Assembly (NCBI GenBank): GCA_002421915.1
Contig: DISA01000004.1
Span: 1-13,390, forward strand
Reading direction: 5' to 3'
Length of the DNA stretch: 13,390 bases
Source: Gallionellaceae bacterium UBA6222
GTDB taxonomy: Bacteria > Pseudomonadota > Gammaproteobacteria > Burkholderiales > Gallionellaceae
The notes under the pieces are model-generated. The model was given only the letters and a program-made list of their open reading frames with translations. It searched no databases and was not told the DNA's origin. The position numbers and the translations under genes are program-made. Positions 1-7,214 of this stretch are shown here, one piece after another (the stretch's first letter is position 1; every line of letters starts with the position of its first letter).

Positions 1-498
1 CAGCTGGTAGCGCAGATACCAGTCCTGCAGGCTGCGCGTGTCGGCCAGGGACATGTCGCGGCCGGTGACGGCGTACTGGTACACCCAGCCGACGCCTGTG
101 GCATCCGGCCCGATCTGCGGCGCCACGCCCTGCGGCAGGCGCGCCGCCGCGGTGCTCAGGTACTCCAGCACGCGCGAGCGCGCCCAGTAGATGTCGGTGC
201 CGTCCTCGAAGATCACGTACACGAACGAGGCGCCGAAGAAGGAGAAGCCGCGCACGACTTTCGATTTCGGCACGGACAACATCGCCGTGGTGAGCGGATA
301 GGTCACCTGGTCTTCCACCACTTGCGGCGCTTGCCCCGGATATTCGGTATAGACGATCACCTGCACGTCGGACAGGTCTGGAAGCGCATCCAGCGGCGTT
401 TTCACCAGCGCATAGATGCCCGCCAGCGTGATGAACAGCGTGGCGAGCAGGACCAGAAAGCGATTCTTCGCCGACCACTCAATGACGGTGTTCAGCAT
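1..498 (-). CDS. cusA: CusA-type Cu(I)/Ag(I) RND efflux pump, N-terminal 166 codons (partial)
   Basis: Inner-membrane proton-driven pump of the heavy-metal efflux RND family; it would export monovalent copper or silver through the CusB/CusC homologues encoded just upstream. Only residues 1-166 of a protein normally a little over 1,000 residues are present; the gene runs off the left edge. Residues about 13-32 form the first membrane helix. It is followed by the family signatures LDALPDLSDVQV, YPGQAPQ, QVTYPLTTAMLSVP, RGFSFFGASFVYVIFEDGTD and GPDATGVGW, the start of the periplasmic porter domain. These match the CusA/SilA branch more closely than the CzcA branch, as I recall those sequences; the intramembrane Met residues that would settle it are outside the window. 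The start at 498 is backed by AGGAG seven bases upstream, and the start region overlaps the last codons of cusB by 20 bp. No frameshift is seen in this part. Confidence 0.93.
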   Translation of the reverse strand, partial: MLNTVIEWSAKNRFLVLLATLFITLAGIYALVKTPLDALPDLSDVQVIVYTEYPGQAPQVVEDQVTYPLTTAMLSVPKSKVVRGFSFFGASFVYVIFEDGTDIYWARSRVLEYLSTAAARLPQGVAPQIGPDATGVGWVYQYAVTGRDMSLADTRSLQDWYLRYQL

Positions 499-2026
499 GG
501 TTGCTCTCCTGTTGTGCCGCGTTCATCCCGGTGATGACCCACTCGCCTTCGCCGCGCTCGACGATCTCGAACTGAATGGCACTACCCGGTCTGATATCCG
601 CGACCAGGGCAGGATTGGCGAGTGCGAAATCCATGGTCATCCCCGGCCAGTCCAGGGATTCGATCGGCTCATGCGTGATGCTGACCGTGCCATCGCCGTT
701 GAAGGCTTCGAGTACACCTTGTGCCTGATGGCCGACGGATGCGGGGCGGACTTCAGTCCGACATGCCGGGTTAAAACCCGACCCACAGGCCGATGCATCG
801 GCTGCTTTCATCCCGCCCAGCGCCGCCTTCAGATTGCTTTCCGCGTCGATCAGGAAATTGGCTGAAGTAACGACCTGTTCACCGGCGGCGACGCCGGACA
901 ACACTTCGACATAGTCATCGCTGCGGCTGCCGAGCGTGACCGTACGCGGCTCGAAACGGCCTTCGGACAGACGCACCAGCACCACCTGGCGCGTACCGCT
1001 GTCGATCACGGCGGAAGCCGGCACGGCCAATACTTTGTTGTTTGTACCTGCCGCAATCTGCGCGTTGGCAAACATGGCGGGTTTAAGCAGACCTTTGGGG
1101 TTGCTGACCTCCATGCGTACCAGCAGCGTGCGCGTCGCGCTGTTCAGCGTCGGGTAGATGAAATCCACTTTGCCGGCGAAATCGCGTTCGGGATAGGCAT
1201 CGACCGTGACCTGTGCGCGGCTGCCGAGTGCAATTTGTCCGATGTCCTGTTCCGGCACTTCGCCAATCACCCATACGGTTGACAGATCGGCGATCTGGTA
1301 CAGCATCTCGCCGGGCATAAAGCGCATGCCTTGCACCGCCTTCTTCTCCAGTACAATGCCGGTGAACGGCGCATGGAAGGTGATGCGATTGTCGTTCACG
1401 CGGGCGTCGGTGATATCCCAGTTTCTCAGGCGCGCGGTGCCGGCATCGGCGAGTTGTTGCATGCCGTGCTTCGCCTCGTCATCCGCATCCTTCAGGGCGG
1501 CCAACCCTTGCTTTGCCAATGTCTGTTCGCGCTGTGCCGAGACCAGTTCCGGACTGTAAACATCGAACAGTGCCTGGCCTTTGCGCACAGCCTGCCCCGT
1601 GGTGTTCACGTGCAGACGTTCCACCCAGCCCCCGAATTTCGGTGCGACCGTGTAGGTGCGCCGCTCGTCGATCTCGATGCGTCCGGTCACACGCAACATC
1701 CGGTCAAGTTGGCGCAATGCCGCCGCTTCGCTCTGCACACCCAACTGCTGCACCTTGTCGCTGCCGATGCTGACCGCGCTGGAGGAAGCCGTCTCGTCGC
1801 CTGCGTACACAGCGACATAATCCATGCCCATCGAATCTTTCTTCGGCACGGGCGAGATGTCCGGCAGACCCATCGGGTTGCGGTAATACAGCACCTTGCG
1901 TTGGCTACTATCCGCGCTTGCAGTGGTCGTCGATGCAGGACTTTTTTGTGTACCGAGCCAGTAGCCGCCCGCACCGATCGCTGCGATCAGCAGTCCGCCA
2001 AGTGCAATTCTAACGAGGATGTTCAT
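479..2026 (-). CDS. cusB: CusB-type periplasmic adaptor with fused C-terminal CusF-like copper-binding domain
   Basis: Membrane-fusion protein of 515 residues linking the CusA pump to the outer-membrane channel and handing it Cu(I)/Ag(I). Residues 5-24 form an N-terminal membrane anchor or signal. Residues 45-74 are the metal-entry domain, with Met52, Met66 and Met68 spaced like the three-Met site of E. coli CusB. Barrel-sandwich, helical hairpin and beta-barrel regions follow to about residue 400. Residues about 430-503 are a CusF-like domain: His452, Trp460, Met463 and Met465 reproduce the spacing of the E. coli CusF ligands. The tail ends in HAEHRH. The start at 2026 is chosen because it overlaps the cusC stop as ATGA, has GGGAGAAG upstream and opens with the membrane segment; the open frame extends to 2407 but would overlap cusC. 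Oddity: residues 414-427 in the linker are encoded by a REP-like repeat. Confidence 0.93.
   Translation of the reverse strand: MNILVRIALGGLLIAAIGAGGYWLGTQKSPASTTTASADSSQRKVLYYRNPMGLPDISPVPKKDSMGMDYVAVYAGDETASSSAVSIGSDKVQQLGVQSEAAALRQLDRMLRVTGRIEIDERRTYTVAPKFGGWVERLHVNTTGQAVRKGQALFDVYSPELVSAQREQTLAKQGLAALKDADDEAKHGMQQLADAGTARLRNWDITDARVNDNRITFHAPFTGIVLEKKAVQGMRFMPGEMLYQIADLSTVWVIGEVPEQDIGQIALGSRAQVTVDAYPERDFAGKVDFIYPTLNSATRTLLVRMEVSNPKGLLKPAMFANAQIAAGTNNKVLAVPASAVIDSGTRQVVLVRLSEGRFEPRTVTLGSRSDDYVEVLSGVAAGEQVVTSANFLIDAESNLKAALGGMKAADASACGSGFNPACRTEVRPASVGHQAQGVLEAFNGDGTVSITHEPIESLDWPGMTMDFALANPALVADIRPGSAIQFEIVERGEGEWVITGMNAAQQESNHAEHRH
746..788. repeat. REP-like double palindrome inside cusB (copy A)
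   Basis: Two short palindromes in tandem: CGGACT-TC-AGTCCG (747-760) and CGGGTT-AA-AACCCG (767-780), the second followed by ACCCAC (781-786). The same arrangement occurs between fadE and the SDR gene at 6307-6362. They share CGGACTTCAGTCCGAC (16 bases identical) and GGGTT(A)nCCCGACCCAC, with different spacers (4-5 versus about 15 bases). On the minus strand the element begins GTGG just before a palindrome, which resembles the GTAG/GGAG-type foot of REP elements mobilised by RAYT (TnpA-REP) transposases. It is in frame in cusB and encodes residues 414-427 of the inter-domain linker, adding Cys414 and Cys422. REP identity is inferred from structure and recurrence; no RAYT gene is in the window. 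Confidence 0.75.
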
Positions 2027-3246
2027 AGCTCTTCTCCCAACAGGTTTTCGATGTCGGCCAGACGCAATTGCATGTCGGTTTGCGCTTGCAGGTGTTGCCG
2101 GCGCGATTTCAATATCTGCTTCTGCGCTTCGATGAGCGTGGCAAATGACACTTTGCCGGTCTCGTATCCGGCCAGAGCGGATTGATAGGTCAACTCCGTT
2201 TGCGGCAGCAAACGTGTCCCGATCAGCGTTTCGGTGCGGCGCGCCGATTCCAGCGCCGAGAGCGTTTCCGACAGTTCGGATTGCGTCCGGTCGAGCAGCG
2301 CCTGTTTGCGCGCATTGGCAGCGGCAAGCATTGATACGGACTCTCCTTCCTGCGCGCGGCGTGATGATTGTTGCAAGGGAATGTTGAACTCGATCATCAG
2401 ATCCCATTGCCGGGCGGTGCTACCGCGCAGGGTAGGGGCAACACCGAGGGTGAAATCCGGATAACGGTTGGCGTAGCTCAACTCCCGGCTCTTTTCGGCA
2501 GACTGGATGTCCGCTTCGGCGATGCGCAGTTGCGGATTGCGCGCGCGCAGACGCTCCAGCAAGGCTGCTTTATCCAGCTCTGCGAGCGGCGGCAGTTTGC
2601 GCAATCGGGCCGGTTCCGCCAATGGCGCGCTCACCGGGCGCGACAGTAGCGTGTTGAGCCGCGCATGGCTGTGATGGCGTTCGTTCTGCAGGGTGATAAG
2701 TTCACTTTGCAACTGCGTCTGTTCGACCTGTACCTGTATGACTTCCTGTTGTGTGGTGAGCCCGTTGGCATAGCGCGTGCGGGCGATCTGCTCCAGGCTG
2801 TCCAGCAGATTCAGGGTCTGCTGCGCCAGCCGCTCACTGGCGACGGTGTAGTAGTACATGGTGTAAGTTGCCTTGATGCGATTGGACAGTTCCGTCCAGT
2901 TCGCCGCCACTTGCCCGTCGGCTTGTGCGATTCGCGTTTGGGCCACCTCGCCTTGCAGTCCGCGCTTGCCGAACCAGGGCACGCTTTGCATCAACAGATA
3001 GCGCGTGCCGCCCTGCCGGGTGATATCCATCGGTTCGATACGCAGCACCGGATCGGGCAGGGCGCCTGCCGGTTTGGCACGTTGCAGTGCGGCTTCGGCC
3101 TCGAAGCGGGCAGCGGCGAAGCCCGGGTTGTGCTCGCTCGCGTAGTTCAGCAAACCGTCGAGATCGCTGCCCAATGGTTCTTCGGCGCTGGCAGGCGATA
3201 GCCAGAGCGCATACAGCATCGATAAAACAAATAAAGGTGATTTCAT
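2023..3246 (-). CDS. cusC: CusC/TolC-family outer-membrane efflux channel
   Basis: Outer-membrane and periplasmic channel subunit of the tripartite copper/silver efflux system, 407 residues. Residues 1-20 form a signal peptide (MKSP, hydrophobic core, cleavage after SPASA). There is no lipobox cysteine, so unlike E. coli CusC it is probably not a lipoprotein. The mature part is alpha-helical and shows the two-fold OEP repeat: a first half with ALPDPVLRIEP and QSVPWFGKRG, and a second half with NPQLRIAEADIQSAEKS, YPDFTLGV and IEFNIPL. GYETGKVSFATLIEAQKQ near the C-terminus is typical of CzcC/CusC proteins. The start at 3246 is preferred over the upstream in-frame ATG at 3303 because the signal peptide begins there and AGGA lies eight bases upstream. 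Its stop overlaps the cusB start by 4 bp. Assignment to copper rather than cobalt/zinc/cadmium rests on the adjacent CusB and CusA. Confidence 0.92.
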   Translation of the reverse strand: MKSPLFVLSMLYALWLSPASAEEPLGSDLDGLLNYASEHNPGFAAARFEAEAALQRAKPAGALPDPVLRIEPMDITRQGGTRYLLMQSVPWFGKRGLQGEVAQTRIAQADGQVAANWTELSNRIKATYTMYYYTVASERLAQQTLNLLDSLEQIARTRYANGLTTQQEVIQVQVEQTQLQSELITLQNERHHSHARLNTLLSRPVSAPLAEPARLRKLPPLAELDKAALLERLRARNPQLRIAEADIQSAEKSRELSYANRYPDFTLGVAPTLRGSTARQWDLMIEFNIPLQQSSRRAQEGESVSMLAAANARKQALLDRTQSELSETLSALESARRTETLIGTRLLPQTELTYQSALAGYETGKVSFATLIEAQKQILKSRRQHLQAQTDMQLRLADIENLLGEEL

Positions 3247-3354
3247 GTTCCGCATCCTGATGCAATGACAATGCAAACAGACAGCCGCAGACGACTGCCG
3301 CACAGTGCGGGACGAGCATCAGTTAATGGAAACTACAGACGGACTCGTCCCGTG

Positions 3355-3726
3355 TCAGGCGCGGACGAGGGGGGGCGGAAGCAGCGGGGCGGAAACGTGG
3401 GAGATGAAAGTCTCGGGCATGAATGTAACGATCTGTGCGGATGGCACGACAAACGCCGCAAGTTCGGACTGCGGCAGGATGAAACCGGAGCAAGCGAGAT
3501 GGCACACGCCGCATGCAGCGCAAGATGAATCAGGGGTGTGGTGTAATGTCTTGCCGTCATGCGACATCTGGTGATCATTCATTGCATGCTGCGACATCGC
3601 GCCGGACTCATGGCAGCTGCCGCTTGGCAACTGCATGGCAAGCGAGGCGGCTAGCGCACTGCCGCTGGACAGCGGCAGCCACAGCAGCATGGACAAGACG
3701 ATCAGTTTGCGGACGGTGTGTGACAT
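3355..3726 (-). CDS. Small exported Cys/His/Met-rich protein, CzcI-like
   Basis: Predicted periplasmic protein of 123 residues. Residues 1-26 form a signal peptide (MSHTVRKL, hydrophobic core, SALA cleavage). The mature part is rich in possible metal ligands: CHESGAMSQHAMNDHQMSHDG, then HH, then a CAACGVCHLAC cluster. It ends SHVSAPLLPPPLVRA, a pattern I associate with CzcI and related small proteins at the head of czcICBA-type operons (SHxP...RPP...A). Position agrees: it is the first gene, 108 bp before cusC on the same strand. CzcI-type proteins are thought to modulate expression of the adjacent efflux operon, but the mechanism is unclear. The start at 3726 is chosen for the signal peptide; only a weak AGAG precedes it, and the frame stays open to 3801. 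Alternatives are a DUF2946-type protein or a free periplasmic copper binder. The gene call is firm and the family call moderate. Confidence 0.75.
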   Translation of the reverse strand: MSHTVRKLIVLSMLLWLPLSSGSALAASLAMQLPSGSCHESGAMSQHAMNDHQMSHDGKTLHHTPDSSCAACGVCHLACSGFILPQSELAAFVVPSAQIVTFMPETFISHVSAPLLPPPLVRA

Positions 3727-3809
3727 GTTGCGCACTCTGACAGAGCGGGTATCCAAAGTCAACCTGCCGGCGTGCGGCGGGAATGTGGTGCGATGACGCA
3801 TTTTTTACA

Positions 3810-3838
3810 TTGTCAGCCCGGATAGGTAGCGTTACAGT
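3810..3838 (+). promoter_or_regulatory. Candidate sigma-70 promoter for the fatty-acid operon
   Basis: TTGTCA (3810-3815, five of six to TTGACA) and TACAGT (3833-3838, four of six to TATAAT) are separated by exactly 17 bases, ending 36 bp before the fadE start. It lies in the only sizeable gap upstream of fadE, between the divergent operons. No clear FadR, PsrA or other fatty-acid operator palindrome was recognised beside it. Confidence 0.4.
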
Positions 3839-3874
3839 TCGTCCCGTCCACCAAACAACAACAAGAGGTTCACT

Positions 3875-6310
3875 ATGTCGATATTAATTGCAATCGTGGT
3901 GCTGGTAGTGTTCTTGTTGTTGGCGTTTTTCCGGGCTGCGATCTGGAACTGGTTGTTGGCGCTGGCCGTGATCGTGCCGGTGGTGGCGTGGCAGAGCCGG
4001 ATGCCCGACGATACCCTGAAAATTGTTTTGGTCGCACTGGGTGTGTTTGTTTTGCTGTTTGGTGTTCCCGCCTTGCGCCGCCTCTTCATCAGCAACTTTA
4101 TCCTCAAACTTTTTCGCAAGATTCTTCCCCAAGTCTCACAGACCGAGCAGGAGGCGCTGGACGCCGGCACCGTCTGGTGGGATGGCGAGCTGTTCAGCGG
4201 CCGCCCGCGCTGGAGCCGTTTGCTGGCAATGCCCAAAACCGGGTTGAGCGCGGCTGAACAATCCTTCCTCGATAACGAAGTTGAACAGTTGTGCGGCATG
4301 CTGGATGACTGGGACATTACGCATAACCGCGCCGATCTGTCACCCGAGACATGGCAGTTCATCAAGGATAAAGGCTTTTTCGGCATGATCATTCCGCAGG
4401 AATACGGCGGTCTGGAATTCTCCGCGCAGGCACATTCGGCGGTGGTGGCCAAGGTATCCTCACGCAGTGGCACAGCCGGTGTGACAGTGATGGTGCCGAA
4501 CTCGCTGGGGCCGGCGGAATTGCTGTTGAAATACGGCACGCAGCCGCAGAAGGATCAATATCTGCGCCGTCTGGCCAAGGGATTGGAAGTGCCCTGCTTT
4601 GCCCTGACCGGGCCTTTTGCCGGCTCGGATGCGGGGGCGATTCCCGATTACGGTTTCGTTTGCAAAGGTGAATTCAATGGCCAGCAAGATGTGCTGGGTA
4701 TGCGCGTGACCTGGGAAAAACGCTATATCACATTGGCGCCGGTGGCGACCTTGCTCGGCCTCGCCTTCAAGCTGTATGACCCGGATCATCTGTTGGGAGC
4801 AGAGACCGAACTCGGCATCACCCTGGCGCTGATTCCAACCAATACACCGGGCGTGCAGGTCGGTCGCCGCCATTTCCCGCTCAATTCCGCGTTCCTCAAC
4901 GGTCCCACCAGCGGTAACGATGTGTTTATCCCAATGGAGTACATCATCGGTGGCATGACGCGCATTGGCCAGGGCTGGCGCATGCTGATGGATTGCCTGT
5001 CGGTGGGGCGCTCGATCTCGCTGCCAGCCAGCGCCGTTGGCGGCGCGAAACTGGCAGTGCGCAGCAGCGGCGCTTATGGCCGTGTGCGCAAACAGTTCCA
5101 TGTGCCGGTGGGCAAATTTGAAGGTGTGGAAGAGGCGCTGGCGCGCATCGGCGGCAATACTTACCTGATGGAGGCCACGCGCCGCATGACGGCGCTGGGG
5201 GTCGATCTGGGCGAGAAACCGTCGGTGATCTCCGCCATCGCCAAATACCACTGCACCGAGCGCGGCCGCCAAGTGATCAACGATGCGATGGACGTGCATG
5301 GTGGGAAAGGTATCTGCATGGGGCCGGACAATTATCTGGCGCGCATGTACCAGCAGACGCCGATCGGCATCACGGTGGAGGGCGCAAACATCCTCACCCG
5401 CTGCCTGATCATTTTTGGCCAGGGGGCAGTGCGCGCGCATCCTTACGTGTTGAGAGAAATGCAAGCCGCGCATAGCCAAAATCCGCAGAAAGCATTGCTC
5501 GATTTCGATGCGGCCTTCTTCGGCCATCTCAGCTTTAGTTTGAGCAACGCGGTGCGTTCCCTGTTGTATGCGCTGTCGGGCGGGTGCCTGATCGCGGTGC
5601 CGACCGCACAGCCAACGCGTCGTTATTACCAGTCGCTCACGCGCTATGCCGCCTCGTTCGCTTTCGCCGCCGATATCGCCATGCTGGTGCTGGGCGGTAC
5701 CCTGAAGCGGCGCGAAAAACTCTCGGCGCGCCTGGGCGATGTGCTGAGCCAGCTCTATCTGTGTTCGGCGACGTTGAAGAAATTCGAGGATGACGGACGG
5801 CCGCAGGAAGACGAGCCGCTGCTGCACTGGGCAGTACAGGACAGCCTGTTTCGCCTGCAAACCGCATTCGACGGCGTGATGCAGAATTTCCCCAACCGCT
5901 TCTTTGCGCTGTTGCTGCGCGGGCTGATTTTCCCGCTTGGCCAATGCCGTCGTCCCCCGTCGGATGAGTTGGGACATCGTGTGGCCAAACTGATGCTGGA
6001 ACCGGGGCCGTCGCGCGATCGCCTGACTGATGGCATCTTCATCAAGCAGGATGAGGAAGATGCGGTCGGCGCGCTGGAGGCGGCGCTGGCGAGCACCCTG
6101 CTCACCGAGCCGCTGCAAGCCAAGCTGGCGCAGGACGCCAAAGACGGCAAGCTGACGGCGATGGATGAGCTGTCGCGCATCGCCGAGGCGCGCGACAAAA
6201 ACCTCATCACCGCCGAACAGGCGCTGCAGCTGCAGCGCGACTACGCGCTGCGGCGCAAGGTCATCATGGTGGATGACTTCGCGCCGGAAGAGTTGCAGGC
6301 GGGGATGTAG
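3875..6310 (+). CDS. fadE: FadE-type membrane-associated acyl-CoA dehydrogenase
   Basis: FAD enzyme catalysing the first oxidation of beta-oxidation (acyl-CoA to trans-2-enoyl-CoA). At 811 residues it is almost the size of E. coli FadE (814) and about twice that of ordinary acyl-CoA dehydrogenases. Residues about 3-66 hold three hydrophobic segments, consistent with inner-membrane attachment. The dehydrogenase core spans about 100-560: GMIIPQEYGGLEFSAQAHS, LTGPFAGSDAGAIPDYG (244-260), DVHGGKGICMGPDNYL, and TVEGANILTR with Glu502 at the expected catalytic-base position, then IFGQGAVRAHPYV. The remaining C-terminal part is the FadE-specific extension. The segment TGPFAGSD has Phe where E. coli, as I recall, has Glu (SPEAGSD). 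The start at 3875 has AAGAGG six bases upstream. The stop codon TAG forms part of the GTAG that opens the following repeat. It is the first gene of the operon. Confidence 0.95.
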   Translation: MSILIAIVVLVVFLLLAFFRAAIWNWLLALAVIVPVVAWQSRMPDDTLKIVLVALGVFVLLFGVPALRRLFISNFILKLFRKILPQVSQTEQEALDAGTVWWDGELFSGRPRWSRLLAMPKTGLSAAEQSFLDNEVEQLCGMLDDWDITHNRADLSPETWQFIKDKGFFGMIIPQEYGGLEFSAQAHSAVVAKVSSRSGTAGVTVMVPNSLGPAELLLKYGTQPQKDQYLRRLAKGLEVPCFALTGPFAGSDAGAIPDYGFVCKGEFNGQQDVLGMRVTWEKRYITLAPVATLLGLAFKLYDPDHLLGAETELGITLALIPTNTPGVQVGRRHFPLNSAFLNGPTSGNDVFIPMEYIIGGMTRIGQGWRMLMDCLSVGRSISLPASAVGGAKLAVRSSGAYGRVRKQFHVPVGKFEGVEEALARIGGNTYLMEATRRMTALGVDLGEKPSVISAIAKYHCTERGRQVINDAMDVHGGKGICMGPDNYLARMYQQTPIGITVEGANILTRCLIIFGQGAVRAHPYVLREMQAAHSQNPQKALLDFDAAFFGHLSFSLSNAVRSLLYALSGGCLIAVPTAQPTRRYYQSLTRYAASFAFAADIAMLVLGGTLKRREKLSARLGDVLSQLYLCSATLKKFEDDGRPQEDEPLLHWAVQDSLFRLQTAFDGVMQNFPNRFFALLLRGLIFPLGQCRRPPSDELGHRVAKLMLEPGPSRDRLTDGIFIKQDEEDAVGALEAALASTLLTEPLQAKLAQDAKDGKLTAMDELSRIAEARDKNLITAEQALQLQRDYALRRKVIMVDDFAPEELQAGM

Positions 6311-6362
6311 GTCGGACTTCAGTCCGACGGGAGACAAAAATATCGGGTTAAACCCGACCCAC
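6307..6362. repeat. REP-like double palindrome between fadE and the SDR gene (copy B)
   Basis: GTAG (6307-6310) is followed directly by GTCGGACT-TC-AGTCCGAC (6311-6328, 8-bp arms), a spacer, and TCGGGTT-A-AACCCGA (6343-6357, 7-bp arms), then CCCAC (6358-6362). On the opposite strand the second unit reads GTGG then a GTCGGGTT palindrome. The two units therefore form an inverted pair, like a BIME built from two REPs. It fills most of the 66-bp gap, takes in the fadE stop codon and ends just before the SDR ribosome binding site (GGGGAG, 6363-6368). The hairpins could affect mRNA decay or distal expression; they lack a T-run, so they do not look like an intrinsic terminator. A related copy lies in cusB at 746-788. 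Confidence 0.8.
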
Positions 6363-6376
6363 GGGGAGCGTGAAGC

Positions 6377-7198
6377 ATGTCTGATCTGCGCGGCAAAACC
6401 ATCTTTATCACCGGTGCCAGTCGCGGCATCGGGCGCGAAATCGCCCTGCGCTGCGCGCGCGACGGGGCGAAGGTCGTCATCACCGGCAAAACGGTGGCGC
6501 CGCATCCGAAGTTGCCGGGCACCATCGATTCGGTCGCGCAGGAAGTCGTCGAGGCGGGCGGGCAGGCATTGGCGCTTCAGCTCGACGTGCGTGACGGGGA
6601 GGCGATTGCGGCGGCGGTGGCGCAGGCGGCGGCGCACTTCGGCGGCATCGATGTGCTCGTCAACAATGCCAGCGCGATCAGCCTTACGCCGACGCTGGAC
6701 ACCCCGGTGCGCCGTCTCGACCTGATGTGGGATGTCAACATGCGTGCCACTTTTCTCGCATCGCAAGCCTGCATCCCCTATTTGAAGAACGCGGTGAATC
6801 CGCATGTGCTGACGCTGTCGCCGCCGCTGAATCTCGATCCAAAATGGTTTTCGCCGCATGTCGCCTACACGATGTCCAAATATGGCATGAGCCTGTGCAC
6901 GCTGGGTATGGCACATGAGTTCGCCGCCGCCGGCATCGCCTTTAACTGCCTGTGGCCGCGTACCACCATCGCCACTGCCGCCATCGAGTTCAATTTTCCA
7001 CCGGAGATCTTGCGCGCCTCGCGCAAGCCGGCCATCGTCGCCGATGCGGCACATGCGATCCTGCTACACGACAGCAGTTCATACAGTGGCCAGTGTCTGG
7101 TCGATGAATCGGTGTTGCGCGAAGCAGGAGTGACTGACTTCGCGCCGTACGCCGTTGATCCCGGCGTGCCGCCGTTCAAGGATTTGTTTCTCGATTAA
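6377..7198 (+). CDS. HSDL2-like short-chain dehydrogenase/reductase
   Basis: NAD(P)-dependent oxidoreductase of 273 residues with a classical SDR fold. The cofactor motif TGASRGIG is at residues 12-19, NNAS at 96-99, and the catalytic set is Ser148, Tyr164 and Lys168 (YTMSK). The stretch SPPLNLDPKWFSPHVAYTMS followed by KYGMSLCTLGMAHEF and LWPRTTIATAA resembles the SDR domain of animal hydroxysteroid dehydrogenase-like protein 2 (HSDL2); the C-terminal SCP2 sterol-carrier domain of HSDL2 is absent. The substrate is unknown. Its place between fadE and the acyl-CoA synthetase suggests an acyl-CoA or lipid-derived alcohol/ketone. The start at 6377 has GGGGAG nine bases upstream, right after the REP-like pair; 16 bp separate its stop from the next gene. 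The gene and superfamily are certain; the role in fatty-acid breakdown is inferred from context. Confidence 0.92.
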   Translation: MSDLRGKTIFITGASRGIGREIALRCARDGAKVVITGKTVAPHPKLPGTIDSVAQEVVEAGGQALALQLDVRDGEAIAAAVAQAAAHFGGIDVLVNNASAISLTPTLDTPVRRLDLMWDVNMRATFLASQACIPYLKNAVNPHVLTLSPPLNLDPKWFSPHVAYTMSKYGMSLCTLGMAHEFAAAGIAFNCLWPRTTIATAAIEFNFPPEILRASRKPAIVADAAHAILLHDSSSYSGQCLVDESVLREAGVTDFAPYAVDPGVPPFKDLFLD

Positions 7199-7214
7199 CC
7201 AAAGGGGGTGAAAA

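Noticed and set aside
2027..2407. Upstream extension of cusB
   Set aside because: It would overlap cusC by nearly 400 bp and places the membrane anchor internally; the ATGA overlap at 2023-2026 gives a better start.
3247..3303. Upstream extension of cusC to an earlier ATG
   Set aside because: It adds 19 residues before a complete signal peptide; the later ATG has AGGA at good spacing.
3734..3762. Possible minus-strand promoter TTGACT (3757-3762) with CAGAGT 17 bases on, next to a CTCTG-A-CAGAG palindrome (3735-3745)
   Set aside because: The -10 match is only three of six and would put the transcript start at the start codon; too weak to annotate.
3805..3815. TTACA-T-TGTCA imperfect palindrome as a CusR/CopR-type copper box
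   Set aside because: Short arms with a mismatch and spacing unlike the known boxes; it also overlaps the candidate fadE -35.
4460..7054. 864-codon open frame antisense to fadE and the SDR gene
   Set aside because: No recognisable domain, Arg/His/Gln-rich composition typical of antisense frames in GC-rich genes, and it lies fully opposite two well-supported enzymes.
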